Origin: Ampelocalamus luodianensis
Taxonomy: Eukaryota > Streptophyta > Magnoliopsida > Poales > Poaceae
Direction of reading: 5' to 3'
Length of the DNA: 64,000 nt
Assembly (NCBI GenBank): GCA_036346255.1
Contig: CM070634.1
Coordinates: 73,240,476-73,304,475 of the forward strand
Positions 47,679-59,160 of this stretch are shown here, one piece after another. The translations under genes and the position numbers were made by a program. The notes under the pieces are model-generated. The model saw nothing but the letters and a program-made list of their open reading frames with translations. It made no database searches and was not told where the DNA came from. Positions within the stretch are counted from its first letter, which is position 1; every line of letters begins with the position of its first letter.

Positions 47679-49661
47679 TGTTGGACCGAAAAGGCGACTA
47701 GGAGCACAATCTCTTTTTTTTCCCAATACGAATCTCACTCCAATAGCTATGAAAGCTATGAAGATCAATCAATCAAGCATAAGGGAAGACTTGTATTGAA
47801 TCCAATTAAAACCCCGAACAAAAGCAACATAAAACCAAAACACCAAGTCTCGGGCGGTCTGACCTCTCACGGGGGCGGTCAGACCGGTTGGCCTAGCGGT
47901 CGGACCTCTCCTACGGGCGGTCAGACCTCTAGTTCAATGAACAGTGAAATCAGCCCGAGAAACCAAAACGCATATTGAGCTAACTTTTGATTCGTGCGTC
48001 CAAACCTCATGAAACTTGACACACACCTTCCCAAGGATGTCAGGAACCTATTCCAAGCAACGATCGTGAAGATCCTTGCCAAAGTTCAGACCTTTCTCCA
48101 TTTGAGTGAAGGTGGTTCAAAAACTGAGTCAAAAACGAAATATGATCTAGAGACTTGCTCGTGGGTGATTGATGATCAAGATGATCATAGATGAGTTCCC
48201 ACATGTTGCAGCAAGTTAGATCACGACAAGAAATCAACCAAAAACTCACGGGTCAAAGAAAGACCACAAATCACCAAATAGAGAGAAAGAAAGCAAATAG
48301 ACTCATCTTTGAGAGAACTTTCTTTGGATTGATTTGATATGGTATTAGTTTACAGCCACTCCATCAATGGAGGACAAAGACTCAATACATGAGCACGAAA
48401 TCAAAACCAACTCTCTAGAACCCTAACCTCCACTAATCCTCTCCCTAAGCAAACTAGGGTTTCAAACACAATGAAAGGGTTGAGGGGGTGCAGCCACCTC
48501 CCTCCTCTATTTATAGTGGAGGCTTAGACCTTCTAGAAGAGTTTCCCTAATGGGCTCCCGTTAAGGCCCAACACAAACGGGTCACACACGCACGCATTTT
48601 AAAGCATCGTCTTCATCTCCTCTTGACCTAATCCGCTTCTCCACGCACCGTCTTGCGCCGTGGGTTGGCAAAAGGTAACCAAGGTGGTATTTGGTAAGAT
48701 TACCAAAATACCCCTTCTCGGCCCTTCTTCAAAGACCGAGTCTAATCTTCGCGAAGCAGTCGCATGGTCCGCCACGTGTAGGTTGATCCAACGGCTCTCA
48801 TCATGTCGGCAAGTCTCTCCCATCCGGCTCCCACTGAAACCACCATGGCACTTGCACTGACCCCCGCGCTGCTTGATCCAACCCGTCGCACCGAACTGCC
48901 CGTTCGGTCACCTTTGTCCATCTTGCACCATGCTTGAGTCCAATGACTTCTCCCGGCATCGTCGCTTGTTCTGAACCTCAGCTCTCCAAGCCTAGTCCCG
49001 ATCATCCCCGCCGTTGACCTCCAAGCAACCTGCACAACAATAGACAAGCAAATCGAAACCGGGAACAAGTTCTTCACAACTTAACCCACGTTAGTCAAAA
49101 CATGCATCATGCAACACATATGCACTGAAACCCATGAGATTGACCTAACACCCAACACATCGCTGCCAGGAAGGCCAGCAACTTAAGTCAAAACCGGTCA
49201 GACCGCCAGCATGGCCAGTCGGACCACTCCTACCGGTCTGACCGCCACCAAGGGACTTAGCCAAAATCCCAACTCTGAAATCCGCAAACTCTCTGGAAAT
49301 TTCAAACGAATAGAACTTTTGCCTGGAGACTCCAAAAATTATGGGACCAAGAGCAGTAGAACATCCTCTCTTGCCTACACCCTCTATTTTTGGCCCAGCC
49401 TCAAACTCCAAAACTACTTTCATGGCCGGTCTGACCGCTCGGTGATGGCCGATCGAACCACATCGCCGGTCGACTGTCGCTCGACCGGTCGGACCGCCAG
49501 CAAGTTCACCCGATAAACCACTTGAGGCATGGCCGGTCTGACCGCCTGAGGCCTGACAGAACTTGAACTTTGCCGAAAACGCGTGTTTCCGCAAACCTTC
49601 AACGTCATTGCCAATTATCACATCATCCTAAGATCATGAGCATATCCCCATGGTATCCACA
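47679..49661 (-). repeat. 3' LTR of the copia element
   Basis: A 1983-bp LTR bounded on the plus strand by TGTTGGACC and TATCCACA. It contains several copies of a palindromic GGTCNGACC motif in two clusters (47855-47932 and 49195-49550). It is slightly shorter than its 5' partner because of small indels near its outer edge and fewer motif copies. Confidence 0.92.
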
Positions 49662-49673
49662 ATCTCCCCCTTG
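49662..49673 (-). other. Polypurine tract of the copia element
   Basis: On the minus strand AAGGGGGAGAT directly precedes the 3' LTR start TGTGGATACC. Confidence 0.85.
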
Positions 49674-51382
49674 ATGAACACATTGGCAATTCCCAACAAA
49701 TGCAAATTTTGAGGTTTGAAAGGTAAAAACTCGACGTTTTCGCACAAAGGCGCAACTTGGTCCAAATGTAAGAAAAAACAAAGGAAATGACCAAGTTGGC
49801 TTCAGAATAGCATATACAAGTGAGATAAGGCAAACGAACGCGAGAAAGCTTCATTTTCCAGAAAGAGTCAAAATCTCACTTAAGGTCCATATGAAAGAAC
49901 AATTGTTCGATATGACCTTTGATCATCGTGAGGATCAAGAAATGCAATTCAAGTTCAGAAAGGGCAATAAGACCATAAGAATGCAAATAAGAAACTCCCC
50001 CTCACAATGATCCTCAAATTTCAAAAAATTTCAAATTCTCCAATTTTCTCCCCCTTTTTAACACTTTTAAATCTTCTCCCCTTTAAACATCTCGAAATAT
50101 CTTCTCCCCCTTTGACAATGGAGTCATCAAGGAATCACGCATTCCTCTCGTCCAGAGATAATAAATGCAGAATGAGGGAAAAACATAAGAAGGAGCATGC
50201 ATGAAATGTAATGGAATGGCTTCATATTTTTGTATTTTTCAATTTTTGATTACAAGAAGCTTTGGAGATTACCCAAAAGAACAAACTAGCATTTCTAATA
50301 TTGCACAAACAACATATCAGCCTGAAGGCGCTAGCAAGATCATGATAAGACATATATAACAAAGCTAAAGCTAGAAGGCTCAATACAAAGCAATGCATTT
50401 TAGCATTTTAAGTAAAGCTTCAAATCTAGCAAGTTCATCAACAGGGATCCTAAGATGATACTGGCCATGTCAAAATGTCAATGTGAGATCAAAAAGCTAA
50501 CAATGACCACATTTAAGAGACAAACAGGTCCTGAATTGAATCATTTTCCTCATTTTTTCTCAAACGTCCATTTTTCAACAGTTTTTCATTTGCAATGAAT
50601 ATTGAAGTTGATTAAAGGTATATCTTAGTGAAGAAGATCCTAGACTAGGAGCCATCTACAAACTCTTCCTAAGCTTCTACCAGGGCGATAAATCTTGAGG
50701 TTCATGTAAGTTTTGACAAGTAGTCCCCATGAGATCGTCTGGATCATCAAACTATCTCTAAGTTCATGTCTATGACATGCAGTCTCGTGAGAGTAGTTTG
50801 GCACATTTTAAGCACAAAACAATCCTTCAATTTGATTTTTTATTTTTCACAAGAGCAGTTTTAGATTCTTAAAAGAACAAGAAGCTCAAGTAATGATCAA
50901 TACTAAATTCAAGAGCTAACACAGCAATTTTGACAGGGCCAATGTCACAAAAGGAGCACTAATTGCGCAACTAGCTAAAACATCCACAAATTGTAGTTTT
51001 TTAGTTCAAGTTGTCTTAAAGTTCTGGCTCATTCAGCAAAGACTTAGCTACACATGTGAAAGCATGATAATTCTAGCAAGTCAAAGAACTAGACATGGCA
51101 TTGAGCAGAATTGAAATACTAAAACTCAAGAGGGTAATAAGCAAAGCTTCATCAATTTTAAAAGACAAGCATAAAAGCTTATAATACAATGCATTTTTTT
51201 GGATTTTCATATGAATGCAATATGATACAATGAGATGCACAAAAGACTTAAAAAGCCTAAAAAGATCAAAAAGATCAGAAAAAATACCACTAGAAGAAGG
51301 TATCAGAAAAGATTAAAAAAGCTCAGATGAACAAGGAAAGTTCAGAAAAACAAGGAAAGTTCAGAACAGAGCCAACTCCCCC
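49674..51382 (-). other. 1.7-kb non-coding region between copia pol and 3' LTR
   Basis: AT-rich sequence without a usable frame on the sense strand. In SIRE-like elements an additional (env-like) ORF can occupy this interval. Here I see no such ORF, no transmembrane pattern and no other conserved product. Confidence 0.6.
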
Positions 51383-51790
51383 TCAAACCAACCCGCAGGG
51401 ATAAATTACCCCTAACTCACTTCTCAAGGTGGCAAACCTGGTTGGATCTAAAGGCTTGGTGAGGATATTAGCCAACTGAGCCTCGGACTCCACGAAATGC
51501 AGCACAATATCACCCTTCTCGACATGATCTCTAAGAAAGTGATAGCGAATGTCTATGTGCTTGGTCCTAGAGTGTTGCATAGGGTTTTTAGCAATGTTTA
51601 TAGCAGAAGTGTTATCACAGAAAAGAGGAACACTATCAAAAGTCAACCCAAAGTCCTTAAGAGTGGACACCATCCACAAAATCTTACTACAGCAACTAAC
51701 AGCAACTACATATTCAGCTTTCAAAGATGGATTGTGCAATGTAAGACTGCTTCCTAGAAGACCAAGAGACAAGAGAAGTGCCTAAGAAGT
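51383..51790 (-). pseudogene. Copia RNase H C-terminal part
   Basis: Shows the AEYVVAVSCCSKILWM, FCDNTSAINIAKNP and RTKHIDIRYHFLRDHV blocks of Ty1/copia RNase H and the LANILTKPL end. A one-base frame change near 51735-51765 separates it from the preceding RT/RNase H frame. It ends at a normal-looking terminus. Confidence 0.88.
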
Positions 51791-53030
51791 GACAAGTGCC
51801 TGAGGTACTCTTCCTATCTAGCCGACAGTCTGCAAAATCAGAATCAGAAAACCCCCGAATGGACAAAGAAGAAGAACAGGAATACCAAATGCCATACTGG
51901 AGGGTAGAATGTAAATACCTGAAGATGCGCTTAACGGCTTGGCGATGGGAAGTCCTCGGAGATGCCTGAAACCTCGCACAGAGGCAGACCGCGAAGTGAA
52001 TGTCCGGTCTTGAGGCCGTTAGGTACAAGAGGGAGCCGATCATGCTGCGGTACTCGCGTTGATCCATGGCTTCTCCTTCCTCATCTGGATCCAAAACAGT
52101 CGAGGTCGCCATGGGAGTGGCGATCGGCTTGCAGTCACCCATGTCGAAGTGTTTGAGAAAATCCTTGGTGTACTTCGTCTGGTGGATGAAGATCCCTTCC
52201 TTGCATTGCTTGATTTGAAGCCCCAGAAAGTAGTTGAGTTCTCTCATCATACTCATCTCAAATTCCGTGGACATGGTCTCCGAAAAACTGGAAACAAGAG
52301 CATGAGAGGAACCACCAAAGATAATATCATCTACATAAATCTAAGCAAGCAGGAAATCATTGCCACGTCTAAGGATGAACAGGGTCTTGTCTACCTTACC
52401 CATCTCAAAATCATTCTTAAGCAGAAAGCTCTTAAGTCTATCATACCAAGCTCTAGGGACTTGCTTAAGACCATACAAGGCTTTGGATAGCTTGAAAACA
52501 TGATGTGGATGCTTAGGATTCTCAAAGCCTGGGGATTGCCTAACATACACTTCCTCCTCTATAAAACCATTCAGAAAAGCACTCTTGACATCCATCTGAT
52601 ATAATCTAAAGCCCTTAGAAGCAGCAAATGCAAGCAGAATGCGAATGGCTTCTAGTCTAGCAACAGGAGCAAATGTCTCATCAAAATCTAACCCCTCAAC
52701 TTGGCTAAAGCCCTGAGCTACCAAGCTAGCCTTGTTTCTAACCACAGAACCATCCTCATTTTGTTTATTTTTGAACACCCAACGGGTTCCTATCACATTA
52801 TGACCACTAGGAGGCTCTACTAGGTTCCAGACCTTATTCCTCTCAAAATTCTCTAACTCCTCATGTATGACATTGACCCAGCTAGAATCAGATAAAACAT
52901 GTGAGATATCGCGGGGTTCGAAAGAAGAAACAAATGCAGAATTAGAGTAGAGACTCGGATCGTGATACTTGGAGCGAGTGACTCGCTCATGAAGATTACC
53001 AATTATCTGATCCGGAGGATGACACCTCTG
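51714..53030 (-). pseudogene. Copia reverse transcriptase, one in-frame stop
   Basis: RT motifs in order: GTRWVFKNKQNEDG, QGFSQVEGLDFDETFAPVAR, KSAFLNGFIEEEVYV, and catalytic YVDD at 52326-52337 (intact). A single TAG at 52341-52343 lies just before YVDD; the frame is otherwise continuous from 52796 to 51714. It then continues into the RNase H start (SDSDFADCRLDRKSTSG). A frame change near 53030 separates it from the integrase tail. Confidence 0.9.
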
Positions 53031-54114
53031 AATGTGAAGTGGAGCGCCCGGGGAGACAACATCTCTTCGACCTCCGCAGGTACTGCTGATGAAGAAGATG
53101 CAGCAGGAGCCTCAACTGAAGGTGAAGTAGTCGTAGCAGGTTCTGGAGCTTGGACAGGAACATCAGCAACAGGTGAAGGAGCAGTATCAAGTTCATCCTC
53201 ATCTTCTTCAACAAAAATGCTCTCTGTCACCTGTAAGTCACCTGAAACATCGGATCTAGCTCCAAGGCTAGTCTCATCAAAAGTGACATTGCATGTCTCC
53301 TGAACAATGTTAGTTTCAACATTAAAAAGCCGAAAACCCCTCGAATGTGCAGGATAACCCAGAAATAAACCATCAAAAGTTCTTGATTCAAATTTATCTA
53401 GGTTTCTTGTCTTAAGAATGAAACACTTAGCTCCAAAAACTCGAAAATGAGAAATAGAGGGTTTTCTACCAAATCGAAGCTCATATGAAGTCTGCCCAAA
53501 GAAGGTCTCAAGAAGACACGGTTTGAAATATGGCAAGTCAGAGCAATAGCTTCGGCCCAAAACCTCCTCGGAGTGCTATACTCATCTAGCATCGTCCTAG
53601 CCATCTCGACTAAGGTTCTATTCTTCCTTTCCACAACGCCATTTTGTTGAAGGACGTGTGGAGAAGAGAACTGATGCTCAATTCCGCGCTCAGCACAAAA
53701 AGAGGCAAACGACGCATTCTTGAACTCTGTGCCATTGTCACTACGGATCGCTCTCAAGGCACTCGGAAGTTCAGAAGCCAAACGAAGAACAAGATCACGA
53801 TAGTGACCAAAAGCTTCATCCTTCGAAGCAAGAAAGAACACCCAAGTGTATCTCGAAAAATCATCGACTATGACAAGAATGTACCATTTGCCACTGATTG
53901 ACCGAGCCCTAGCAGGACCAACAGTATCCATGTGAAGTAACTGTCCCAGTCCGTTAGTCATGACCATAGTCACTGAAGGGTGTGAGGCGGCAACTTGCTT
54001 GCCATGCCTACAGGGCGCACATACAACATCCTTGACGGCTTTGAGTTTGGGCAAACCTCTCATGACATCAAGGTTGCTAACTCGCGTCAGATGATCAAAA
54101 CCAATGTGCCCCAA
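53003..54114 (-). pseudogene. Copia integrase, catalytic DDE intact, one frameshift
   Basis: The core shows IVDDFSRYTWV (first Asp), IRSDNGTEF (second Asp) and NGVVERKNRTL (Glu), all intact. A frame change near 53400-53560 separates the catalytic core from the C-terminal part (FGAKCFILK, GLFLGYPAHSRGFRLFN), which is followed by an acidic Ser/Ala/Pro-rich linker. Integrase would insert element cDNA into the chromosome. Confidence 0.9.
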
Positions 54115-54578
54115 ACGTCAGTGCCAAAGCCAAAAATCAGAAGAGGTGTAACCAAGCATTTAAGAGAACCAGCAAGAGATTCAGAAAAATCAGCTCCAAA
54201 GATCCTAGCAACTCTATAAATCCCAAAAACGAGCTCACCAGCTAAATCAAGCACCTGACAAGCATTTTTCTTAAATATAGTCTCATAACCATCATCAAGA
54301 AGCTGTGATACAGAAAGTAAATTGAACCTGAGCTTGTCCACAAGGGCGACGTCCTTCAGGATGAAATTGTCGTTCACCCTGATTGATCCCGTTCCTTGAA
54401 TCTGTCCTTGTGTATTATCTCCAAAGGTGATGAAATCATCACCCGTCGACCGCGTGAAGGAGGTGAACCATCTTGAATCTCCGGTCATGTGGCGTGAACA
54501 GCCGGAGTCGACGAACCACGTGTTCTTCCTCCCGCGGTACTCCTGAAAATCAAGGCACAAAGGATCGATGTGTCTCAA
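54087..54578 (-). pseudogene. Copia protease and GAG-pre-integrase region
   Basis: TWFVDSGCSRHMTG carries an intact Asp-Ser-Gly protease active site (about 54490-54530). The GAG-pre-integrase zinc-binding region (LGHIGFDHL) follows at about 54060-54125, where a frame change and a TGA for an Arg codon interrupt the reading. The join to gag at about 54560-54600 is also out of frame. Confidence 0.87.
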
Positions 54579-56835
54579 TACTGAGGTTAGTTAAACATGA
54601 CTTGGGAACCCAGTACCGAGACACACGTCTACGAGTAGTATGCAAAGCAGAAGGGCTATCCTTGAATCTATTTGAAATTCTGTTATGAGCAATGGTTACA
54701 CAAACATGAGAATTATCCTGTCTAGGAACATGATGATGATGAGCATGTGCAATAAATCCTAGTCCAGGTTTCTTCTTCTCTAAATGACCATTTCTCATAA
54801 AAGCTCTAGGTTGATGAGATGACATTCTAGCAAGATTTCTCCTAGCATTTTTCAACCTACGCCAACAGAACTCAACCAAATACCCATCCTTCTTGCAATA
54901 GGTGCAATGGTACTTGGTACCACTAGGAGAAGCACCTTTTGACTGAACAGATGGTTGGGCAAAACCTGCAGATTTGAAAGTAATCTTTGCAGGTTGGGTA
55001 TCAAATTCAACTAAACTATTTTTCAAAATTTGAATGTCATTAGATTTGTCATGGGCAAAGTTGTATCCTAACCCTTGCTTCTTATAAGGAGTTTTTGACT
55101 TGTCAAGAATCATGTTTAACTGTTTCTTACCTTCAGAGAATCTTTCTAATGTGTCCTTAAGGTAAGCAATTTCTTTTCCGAAGTTAACACATGAATCACA
55201 AGTTTTAGTGTTAAGCCTCTTCTTATAAAGAGCAACTTCAAGCTTAAGAGCTTCACATGAAGCACAAGTAGCAGAATTAATACTGTCCTTAAGCTTGGCA
55301 TATTTAGCTCTAGCTGCTTCTACAACATCATGTACTTCACGTTCACGTTCTAAGCAGACAGAGTAAAAGCTAGATTCAACCACATCAGAAACAACCAACT
55401 TGCTATACTCTAAGCATTTTTCACAAGGAGCAGATTTAACTTCAATTAGCTCAGTCCTAGCACTTTCAAGTTGTTGCAAAGCAATATCATGAGCAGATTA
55501 TAGTTTAGCCAATTCAGAATGTAAAGCATGGCAGGATGAACATTCATCAGATTTAAGACTCTTAGCATTCACAAGTTCTAATGTGATTTTATCTACTTGT
55601 GACTCTAACTCCTCATTCCTAGTCATGATGAATTTTAAGGCTTTATCCTGACCTAGCATTTGCTCATAGACAGTTTCGCATCTAGCAAAGTGAACATCAT
55701 AGGAGGGAGATACCTCATTGTTCTCATCGATGTCGTCGGAGTCAGCCATGAAGCACATGCCTGTGAAGTCCTTGGCCTTTCCCTTCTTGTCTTGAGGAAG
55801 CTCCTCCTCCTTGTCCTCCTCGCTCCCGGAGTCCACATCGCTCAAGGATCGATCTCCAAGAGCGGCAAGAACCCGGTGAGCAGCCTTCCTGAGCTTGGCA
55901 TCATCAAACTTGGACTTGCGTCCCTAAGGCTTCTTCCAAGCTGGCTTTTCATCCTTGTGGTCGCTCTTCCCTTTCAGCTTGGGGCAATTTACCCGGATGT
56001 GATTAAGCTCTCCACACTCATAACAAGTCACAGGGCCGCGTCTCTTTTTGTTTCTCATATTGTTGTAGGCCCGTGTGAACTTCTTAATCAAAAGTGTCAT
56101 CTCGGGCTCAGGAATACTTTCAAGATCCTCTTCTTGTATTGCAGATAAAGAAGCAAGAGAAATTCCAGAAGAAGACTCAAACGACCCATCAGAGGCTCTC
56201 TTGAGCAGGTCTGCTACCAAAGCCATCTTATCCTTCTTAGAATGGTCACTCCTCTGGATCTCATGAGTCTTGAGCTTGCTATAGAGCAGCTCCAAAGTCA
56301 GACCAGAGAAGTTGACATTTTCCTGAATGGCGGTAGCTTTTATCTCCCACTCCCTGGTGTTGATTGCAGCTAGGAGATGGGTGACATTTTTAGACTGGGT
56401 AAATTCAATACCAACAGCCTTCATCTGATTTATCACTGTGTTAAAGCGACTAAAAATGTCATCGATGCTCTCTCTAGGACGCATGTCGAATTTGTTATAT
56501 TCTCTTTTATAGACCATCTGACGCACTTGCTTGATTTGGGAAGAACCCTCATGATAGGTTTCGAGGGTCTTCCAAATCTCATGTGTGGTCTCGAGATTGC
56601 AAATCCTATCATACTCCTGTCTACCAAGCCAACCATATAGAAAATTCTTTGCCTTATGGTCGTTAGCCAAAAGGGCTTCAGAAGCCGGCGTAGCAACCTC
56701 AGGCAAGATGAGCGGAGCTCGAACAACCTCCTATACACCTCGTCCTTCGCTCTGAAGAAAGACACGCATGCGGTTCTTCCAAAAGGCATAGTCGTGCCCA
56801 TCAAAGATATGCGGTTTGGAGGAGTACTTATCCAT
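54550..56835 (-). pseudogene. Copia gag, long, with in-frame stops
   Basis: The frame starts at ATG 56835, 60 bases inside the 5' LTR edge. It continues in one frame to about 54550 except for stops: TAG near 56733, TAG near 55925 and TAA at 55498-55500. A retrotransposon gag domain (WKTLETYHEGSSQIKQ, FNTVINQMKAVG) is followed by a CCHC knuckle (CYECGELNHIRVNC, about 56000), an acidic segment, a long Glu/Lys-rich coiled-coil portion with CXXC pairs, and a second knuckle whose histidine is tyrosine (CTYCKKDGYLVEFC, about 54890). The few lesions suggest recent inactivation. Confidence 0.9.
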
Positions 56836-56878
56836 TGCCAAGTTCAGTGACCGGTTAAGATCAAGATTGAACTAACCG

Positions 56879-56891
56879 GGCTCTGATACCA
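56879..56891 (-). other. Primer-binding site of the copia element
   Basis: The minus strand reads TGGTATCAGAGCC two bases inside the 5' LTR. Complementary to initiator tRNA-Met. Confidence 0.95.
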
Positions 56892-56893
56892 CT

Positions 56894-58953
56894 TGTTGGA
56901 CCGAAAAGGTGACTAGAGGGGGGTGAATAGGAGCATAATCTCTTTTTCTCCCAAATCAAATTCAATACGAATCTCACTCCAATAGCTATGAAAGCTATGA
57001 AGATCAATCAATCAAGTACAACGGAAGACTTGTATTGAATCCAATCAAAACCCCGAAGCAAAAGCAACATAAAACCAAAACACCAAGTCTCAAGCGGTCT
57101 GACCTCTCACACGGGCGGTCAGACCGGTTGGCCTAGCGGTCGGACCTCTCCTACGGGCGGTCAGACCTCTAGTTCAATGAACAGTGAAATCAGCCCGAGA
57201 AATCAAAACGCAAATTGAGCTAACTTTTGATTCGTGCGTCCAAACCTCATGAAACTTGATACACACCTTCCCAAGGATGTCAGGAACCTATTCCAAGCAA
57301 CGATCGTGAAGATCCTTGCCAAAGTTCAGACCTTTCTCCATTTGAGTGAAGGTGGTTCAAAAATTGAGTCAAAAATAAAATATGATCTAGAGACTTGCTC
57401 GTGGGTGATTGATGATCAAGATGATCCTAGATGAGTTCCCACATGTTGCAGCAAGTTAGATCACGACAAGAAATCAACCAAAAACTCACGGGTCAAAGAA
57501 AGACCACAAATCACCAAATAGAGAGAAAGAAAGCAAATAGACTCATCTTTGAGAGAACTTTCTTTGGATTGATTTGATATGGTATTGGTTTACAGCCACT
57601 CCATCAATGGAGGACAAAGACTCAATACATGAGCAAGAAATCAAATCCAACTCTCTAGAACCCTAACCTCCACTAATCCTCTCCCTAAGCAAACTAGGGT
57701 TTCAAACACAATGAAAGGGTTGAGGGGGTATAGCCACCTCCCTCCTCTATTTATAATGGAGGCTTAGACCTTCTAGAAGAGTTTCCCTAATGGGCTCCCG
57801 TTAAGGCCCAACACAAACGGGTCACACACGCACGCATTTTAAAGCGTCATCTTCATCTCCTCTTGACCTAATCCGCTTCTCCACGCACCGTCTTGCGCTG
57901 CGGGTTGGCAAAAGGTAACCAAGGCGGTATTTGGTAAGATTACCAAAATACCCTTCTCGCCCTTCTTCAAAGACCGAGTCCAATCTTGCGAAGTCGCATG
58001 CTCATGCGTGTAGGTTGATCCAACGACTCTCATCATGTCGGCAAGTCTTTGCCATCCGGCTCCCACCGAAACCACCATGGCACTTGCACCAACCCCCGCG
58101 CGGCTTGATCCAACCTGTCGCACCGAACTGCCTGTTCGGACACCTTTGTCCATCTTGCACCATGCTTGAGTCCAATGACTTCTCCCGGCATCGTCGATCG
58201 TTCTGAACCTCAGCTCTCCAAGCCTAGTCCCGATCATCCTCGCCGTTGATCGTCGTTGACCTCTAAGCAACCTGCACAACAATAGACAAGCAAATCGAAA
58301 CCGAAAACAAGTTCTTTACAACTTGACCCACGTTAGTCAAAACATGCATCATACAACACATATGCACTAAAACCCATGAGATTGACCTAACACCCAACAC
58401 ATCACTGCCAGGAAGGCCAGCAACTTAAGTCAAAACCGGTCAGACCGCCAGCATGGCCGGTCGGACCGTTCCTGCCGGTCTGACCTCCAACAGATGGCCG
58501 GTCTGACCGCCACCAAGGGACTTAGCCAAAATCCCAACTCTGAAATCCGCAAACTCTCTGGAAATTTCAAACGAATAGAACTTTTGCCTGGAGACTCCAA
58601 AAATTATGGGACCAAGAGCAGTAGAACCTTCTCTCTTGCCTACACCCTCTATTTTTGGCCCGGCCTCAAACTCCAAAACTACTTTCATGGCCGGTCTAAC
58701 CGCTTAGCGGTAGCCGGTCAGACCGCCACACTGGCCGGTCTGACCGCCGCCCTGACCGGTCAGACCGCCAGCAAGTTCACCCAATAAACCACTTGAGGCA
58801 CGACCGGTCTAACTACCATCATGGCCGGTCTGACCGCCTGAGGCCTGACAGAACTTGAACTTTGCCAAAAATGCGTGTTTCCGCAAATCTTCAACGTCAT
58901 TGCCAATTGTCACATCATCCTAAGATCATGAGCATATCCCCATGATATCCACA
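56894..58953 (-). repeat. 5' LTR of the copia element
   Basis: A 2060-bp LTR, closely similar to 47679-49661. It has more copies of the GGTCNGACC palindrome (clusters at 57095-57170, 58430-58510 and 58688-58845). A short segment near 56915-56935, with a GGGGGG run, is missing in the other LTR. Confidence 0.92.
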
Positions 58954-59160
58954 GATCATAAGAGCCTAAAATACTTCTTCACTCAGCCAGATCTAAACCT
59001 GAGGCAACGAAGATGGCTTAAATTGATCAAAGACTGCGACCTAGGCATTCATTACCATCCTGGTAAAGCTAATGTTGTAGCTGATGCTCTCAGCCGGAAA
59101 CTTCATTATGTGAGTACATCGATCGAAGAGAATCAACCGATACTGCATGAAGAGTTCTAG
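58954..59160 (+). pseudogene. Gypsy RNase H domain, C-terminal part
   Basis: Continues the host frame directly after the copia target duplication: SLKYFFTQPDLNLRQRRW, HYHPGKANVVADALSRK. Deleting the copia element and one GATCA restores the domain boundary exactly, which confirms the insertion model. Confidence 0.92.

Larger units (their letters stand above)
47679..58953 (-). mobile_element. Ty1/copia retrotransposon (11,275 bp), GATCA duplication
   Basis: It is flanked by GATCA at 47674-47678 and 58954-58958, within the RNase H of the gypsy element. LTRs are 49661-47679 (3') and 58953-56894 (5'). Primer site, gag, protease, integrase, RT and RNase H follow in Ty1/copia order on the minus strand. 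Length, long gag with two knuckle-like motifs and coiled coil, and a 1.7-kb non-coding stretch after pol suggest the SIRE/Maximus lineage (inference). The two LTRs are closely similar, so this insertion is younger than its gypsy host, though stops and frameshifts have accumulated. Confidence 0.92.
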
